DNA of 64,000 nt, from contig NZ_JAGHKP010000002.1 of the NCBI RefSeq assembly GCF_017742215.1, forward strand, positions 220,957 through 284,956. Reading direction: 5' to 3'. Within the stretch, counting starts at the first letter, position 1; the number at the start of each line of letters is the position of its first letter. Below the pieces are notes generated by a model. It searched no databases. It saw only the letters and a list, made by a program, of their open reading frames with translations, and was not told the origin of the DNA. The DNA is from Chitinophaga chungangae (GTDB taxonomy: Bacteria > Bacteroidota > Bacteroidia > Chitinophagales > Chitinophagaceae). This document shows positions 63,988-64,000 of this stretch, piece after piece. The position numbers and the translations under genes are program-made.

Positions 63988-64000
63988 CGAAATAACGGGG

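Overview
The window looks like the chromosome of a Bacteroidota bacterium of the Chitinophaga type. The evidence is a SusC/SusD/DUF5017 locus, a short primary sigma factor without region 1.1, families confined to this phylum (DUF6427, START-like domain protein), many lipoproteins, and repeated promoters of the phylum-specific form TTTG - 17 to 23 nt - TAnnTTTG. Most of the window is ordinary chromosome. I see no phage, insertion sequence, CRISPR array or clear genomic island.

Layout. 1-9.5 kb is housekeeping: the end of a cation/proton antiporter, a lytic transglycosylase, gatA, tatA, the translation/secretion cluster ffh-rpsP-rimM-trmD-rplS, and rpoD. 9.1-12.5 kb holds a START-like protein, an unknown protein, an LptF/LptG-type permease and an exported superoxide dismutase. 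12.5-18.7 kb is the most unusual block: a ThiF/E1-like adenylyltransferase, an acyltransferase-like protein, a 7TM-DISM histidine kinase, a receiver-kinase hybrid and a single-domain response regulator, all on one strand. 18.8-22.3 kb is a response regulator, sensor kinase and DegP-type protease in one gene string. 22.5-26.2 kb holds tRNA-Ala, an isolated SH3-metallo-beta-lactamase protein and two lipoproteins. 26.4-29.4 kb holds an M3 oligopeptidase and a double VOC protein. 29.7-35.4 kb is a SusC/SusD/DUF5017 uptake locus with no enzyme genes. 35.5-42 kb is a second signalling block: two large hybrid kinases, CheR and a lone receiver. 42-50 kb is a tripartite RND efflux operon that carries its own two-component system. 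50-64 kb returns to mixed housekeeping: a lipoprotein, DsbD and a stand-alone DsbD-alpha domain protein, purQ, a DUF6427 membrane protein, a TIGR01777 oxidoreductase, pabB, an acidic AT-hook protein, purA, a RelA/SpoT enzyme and tRNA-Leu.

The best candidates for something undescribed are the ThiF-acyltransferase pair in front of a phosphorelay (13.17-18.71 kb), the small acidic protein with two AT-hook cores (59.5-60.1 kb), an EF-hand-like loop inside the RND pump (44.9 kb), and the SH3-MBL protein next to tRNA-Ala. All functions are inferred from sequence read by eye; no database search was possible.
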